From positions 1 to 5,769 of the forward strand of contig JBFHSP010000188.1 of NCBI GenBank assembly GCA_041591085.1: 5,769 nucleotides of DNA, given 5' to 3'. This DNA comes from Pleionea sp041591085. Lineage in GTDB: Bacteria; Pseudomonadota; Gammaproteobacteria; Enterobacterales; Kangiellaceae. The first letter of the stretch is position 1; the number at the start of each line of letters is the position of its first letter. Below the pieces are notes generated by a model, which saw only the letters and a program-made list of their open reading frames with translations, ran no database searches and was not told where the DNA came from. Of the stretch, positions 5,099 to 5,769 are shown one piece after another. The translations under genes were made by a program, and so were the position numbers.

Positions 5099-5769
5099 TT
5101 AAAACTTTTGCTCTAAGCCTAGTCCAAACCAGCTTTCATCATTGTTCGCTTTATCGTCAGCTTTGGTATAGAAAAAATAAGTTTTTGTGTTTTTCGCTAA
5201 CTTAATGTCCCAACCGATAGAGGTCATGGTTTTATCAACCGCTTCACCGGTCGTGAAATCGGCTAAGTTATCACTTTCACCGTGTTGGAATTTTAACGTG
5301 TGGTCTCCCGCTTTATAAGCAGCAGAAACAATATAGCCTTCTTCATCAAATGAACCGTTATCGTATTCGTTATATAAAGCGCCTAACGTCCAATCGCCCA
5401 TTTTGTATGACATAGCGATACGGCTAGTTTTAGTGTTTAACTTTTTGATATCTTCGTCTTGTGCGTAAGCAATGAAAAAGTTTTTAGTGGAGTATTCAAC
5501 TGAGTATGAAGTGCCCGTAGTCAGTTTCTTTTGGTCATCAGCTGTTAATTCATCGCTATCCATTTCAGCACTGGCTATTTTAAAGGTTAAACCACCCGCA
5601 AATTTAGGGGTTGAGTATTGCACAATACTATCTGCTCGGTTTTCGCCAGCGATTAAATGTTTGATATCGGCTTCTAAGTCATTAAAAAGGTCTACTTTGC
5701 CTTGTGCTTTTTTAACTGGAGTATCAAACCGACCAGCGATAACTTCACCAAAATCGCCCCCTAATCCAA
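5099..5769 (-). CDS. Gram-negative general porin, C-terminal part (N-terminus outside window)
   Basis: The minus-strand frame is open without a stop from the right window edge to TAA at 5101-5099, showing about 222 C-terminal residues of an outer-membrane beta-barrel. The part nearest the edge reads GLGGDFGEVIAGRFDTPVKK, then DLFNDLEADI and SIVQYSTPKFAGGLTF, the characteristic order of Gram-negative porins around the constriction loop (GxFGxxxxGRxDTP, DLFND, YxxPxFxGL). Alternating polar and aromatic strands follow, and the protein ends GLGLEQKF, the terminal Phe being the usual signal for barrel assembly. It should form a diffusion channel for small hydrophilic solutes; specificity cannot be read. 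The GTG at 5623-5621 is an internal Val codon, not a start, because the porin signature continues upstream of it. It converges on csrD across a shared terminator. Promoter and signal peptide are off the window. Confidence 0.92.
   Translation of the reverse strand, partial: GLGGDFGEVIAGRFDTPVKKAQGKVDLFNDLEADIKHLIAGENRADSIVQYSTPKFAGGLTFKIASAEMDSDELTADDQKKLTTGTSYSVEYSTKNFFIAYAQDEDIKKLNTKTSRIAMSYKMGDWTLGALYNEYDNGSFDEEGYIVSAAYKAGDHTLKFQHGESDNLADFTTGEAVDKTMTSIGWDIKLAKNTKTYFFYTKADDKANNDESWFGLGLEQKF

Noticed and set aside
5621..5623. GTG as a start codon for a short 174-residue porin-like protein
   Set aside because: The same frame continues without a stop to the window edge and carries clear porin signature segments upstream, so this is an internal Val codon of a partial gene.

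Overview
The window looks like chromosomal DNA from a low-GC marine-type gammaproteobacterium, most likely of the Alteromonadales. This is inferred from three things: a gammaproteobacterial TrhO, a CsrD-type degenerate GGDEF/EAL protein, and a Gram-negative porin ending in the outer-membrane-type C-terminal Phe. Species cannot be named from the sequence alone. I see no phage, transposase, CRISPR array, rRNA or tRNA.

Layout. Positions 1-435 hold no convincing gene but are rich in inverted repeats: a large imperfect hairpin (221-272), a perfect 16-bp palindrome (275-290), a REP-like hairpin (304-329) and a 10-bp stem just beyond the trhO stop (387-424). Part of this stretch (117-284, minus strand) reads as a start-less, protein-like open frame and may be a dispersed repeat or a decayed gene end. 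trhO (436-1434, minus) encodes the rhodanese-type tRNA uridine hydroxylase. A divergent 167-182 bp region (1435 to 1601/1616) carries a good trhO promoter and two leader hairpins. Next comes a plus-strand gene (1617-2858) for a secreted or lipid-anchored two-lobed aspartyl protease with a C-terminal PDZ domain. After a 260-bp gap with no clear terminator lies csrD (3119-5029, plus), a membrane protein with both GGDEF and EAL signatures degenerate. A bidirectional terminator separates csrD from a convergent porin gene (5099 to beyond the right edge, minus) whose N-terminus is outside the window.

The four genes do not form one operon or an evident pathway. TrhO acts on tRNA wobble uridines in the cytoplasm. 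CsrD is expected to control turnover of CsrB-type small RNAs and so carbon storage and motility. The protease and porin belong to the cell envelope. I found no clear evidence of a new multi-gene system. The least ordinary items are the PDZ-fused bilobed aspartyl protease and the structured repeat-like region left of trhO.
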